6,701 nucleotides of DNA, from contig JBHIDQ010000080.1 of assembly GCA_046760155.1 (NCBI GenBank), positions 1-6,701 of the forward strand, written 5' to 3'. A program made the position numbers and the translations under genes. A model generated the notes under the pieces. It was given only the letters and a program-made list of their open reading frames with translations. It made no database searches and had not been told where the DNA came from. The first letter of the stretch is position 1; each line of letters starts with the position of its first letter. Positions 5,724 to 6,701 of this stretch are shown here, piece after piece. Source of the DNA: JBHIDQ01 sp046760155. Its GTDB lineage: Bacteria > Chloroflexota > Dehalococcoidia > Dehalococcoidales > RBG-16-60-22.

Positions 5724-6617
5724 ATGAGCAATGATTTAGTCAAAGGAGTGGTTAATTATTTTAAGTCAAACCAGTGGCAAGAGTATATGCGCCATGTAAC
5801 TCAAACCGAGGAAGAGCTACACCACACCCACATGTTCGTTTGGAATAGAATAGCCCCTGACTCGATTGACAAGTTATTCACCGGCTACTTTGCCCGTAAA
5901 GGAGTACCACTGGACAGAAAAATAGACATACTCACTCCTGGAACACCGGATGTAATCGCCGCACACAATGTTCATCCCCACAATCCTGATAGATTTCTTT
6001 ATACGCCGCATATGGATTGGTTCTGGAAATATAAACCAGACGTCATAATCGAGCCTTCTGACCCCAAGGAGTTTGGTGAGGAGGGAGAGAATGTCTTAAC
6101 CTGGGGCAAGAGCTATATGGATAAATACTACAAACAGTTTGATTTCAAATGTGTCGGCCCCAGAGAAGAGCGGGAGATAGAAAAATATTTTCAGTCAGCT
6201 CATTGGAAAAAAGGTCTCCGACTCGTTGAGGACCCCCTCTATAACCACGTTCATTTTAACGTGGAAATTAATTTTGATCCTTGGATTTTGAAAGTCTTTG
6301 CTATTGAGACTTTAAAGGAAATAGGCTGGATAGTTGACCACGTGGTTCCCTGTGTTTTTAAAGGAGTTGGAGGCAAATATCAGGGGAAAATGGTTTTTCT
6401 TGGTGCATACCCAGAGGAGGTGTATGACATCGCTTGGTACTATACTCCGGATGTAGCCATCAGACCAACCACTTTCCCGTTCTCTGGAGACCGTCCTTAT
6501 GATGATGACTTTCGTTTCAGTGTCTGCCGGGTACCGTATCGGGATGAACTAGTGCAAAGAGACAAGTACGAAACTCTGACCGATGAGCAGATAGAGGAGA
6601 TATTGAATCAGGTATAA
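5724..6617 (+). CDS. Uncharacterised protein, 297 residues, His- and aromatic-rich
   Basis: I do not recognise this family. It is a complete gene with its own strong promoter and AGGAGG site, a normal stop (TAA at 6615-6617) and sensible codon use, so it is very likely expressed. The protein is soluble-looking, with no signal peptide or membrane segment. It is notably rich in Trp, Tyr, Phe and His. Histidines cluster at HHTH (33-36), HNVHPH (81-86) and H96 in YTPHMD, then HVH (175-177) and His206, which could form a metal site. The middle (about 105-160) is acidic and charged, and the C-terminus (280-297) is an acidic helix containing LTDEQIEEIL. Motifs that may help identify it are TPGTPDVIAAHNVHPH (71-86) and YYTPDVAIRPTTFPF (239-253). 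It diverges from the DUF296 gene across a shared control region, suggesting linked regulation. An enzyme or ligand-binding protein of the same pathway is a guess from context only. Confidence 0.85.
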   Translation: MSNDLVKGVVNYFKSNQWQEYMRHVTQTEEELHHTHMFVWNRIAPDSIDKLFTGYFARKGVPLDRKIDILTPGTPDVIAAHNVHPHNPDRFLYTPHMDWFWKYKPDVIIEPSDPKEFGEEGENVLTWGKSYMDKYYKQFDFKCVGPREEREIEKYFQSAHWKKGLRLVEDPLYNHVHFNVEINFDPWILKVFAIETLKEIGWIVDHVVPCVFKGVGGKYQGKMVFLGAYPEEVYDIAWYYTPDVAIRPTTFPFSGDRPYDDDFRFSVCRVPYRDELVQRDKYETLTDEQIEEILNQV

Positions 6618-6701
6618 AGCAAGCTGACAGCTGATTTTACCCAGAATCAGGAAACGAAGGGCTTGTTCCGATAGATTAGGGAGTGCTTGACAAAACAAAG
6701 T

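Noticed and set aside
6687..6692. TTGACA near the right edge
   Set aside because: Only nine bases follow, so no -10 box can be seen. It might be the -35 of a next gene but cannot be supported.
6618..6701. Right-hand intergenic end searched for a terminator
   Set aside because: Only short dyads (AGCTG-A-CAGCT, TGATT/AATCA) are present; none makes a stable hairpin with a T-run.

Overview
The window is a compact bacterial metabolic region, with about 47% G+C by eye, strong AGGAGG-type ribosome binding sites and short gaps. It holds seven protein genes, one cut by the left edge. I see no RNA genes, insertion sequences, CRISPR arrays or phage genes. A TRAP transporter end, a phosphotriesterase-family hydrolase, a class III aminotransferase, an SDR and an amidohydrolase together suggest a heterotroph that imports and breaks down organic acids or amides. 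An uncultured sediment or soil lineage such as Chloroflexota or a Desulfobacterota-like group is possible, but that taxonomic guess is weak and rests only on gene style.

Layout. Plus strand, 1-3644: the C-terminus of a TRAP large permease (DctM type); a phosphotriesterase-family metallohydrolase (254-1318) with a Glu bridging ligand; a class III PLP aminotransferase (1472-2815) with a four-cysteine insert; and a FabG-like SDR dehydrogenase (2901-3644). Minus strand, 4964-3666 and 5563-5105: an enamidase-like amidohydrolase, and upstream of it a small DUF296/PPC-domain protein that starts at GTG. Plus strand, 5724-6617: a 297-residue protein I do not recognise, rich in His and aromatic residues.

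The SDR and amidohydrolase genes converge with only 21 bp between their stop codons. The DUF296 gene and the unknown gene diverge from a 160-bp region carrying two well-formed sigma70-type promoters back to back, each with an exact 17-bp spacer. Four copies of a TTAGC/GCTAA motif, arranged as nested inverted repeats, lie over the minus-strand promoter. This is the clearest regulatory structure in the window.

Working model (inference): the transporter imports a carboxylated substrate. One or both metal-dependent hydrolases open a lactone, amide or lactam. The aminotransferase converts the resulting amine to an aldehyde or ketone (or the reverse), and the SDR oxidises or reduces a hydroxyl/carbonyl group. 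The true substrate cannot be read from the sequence.
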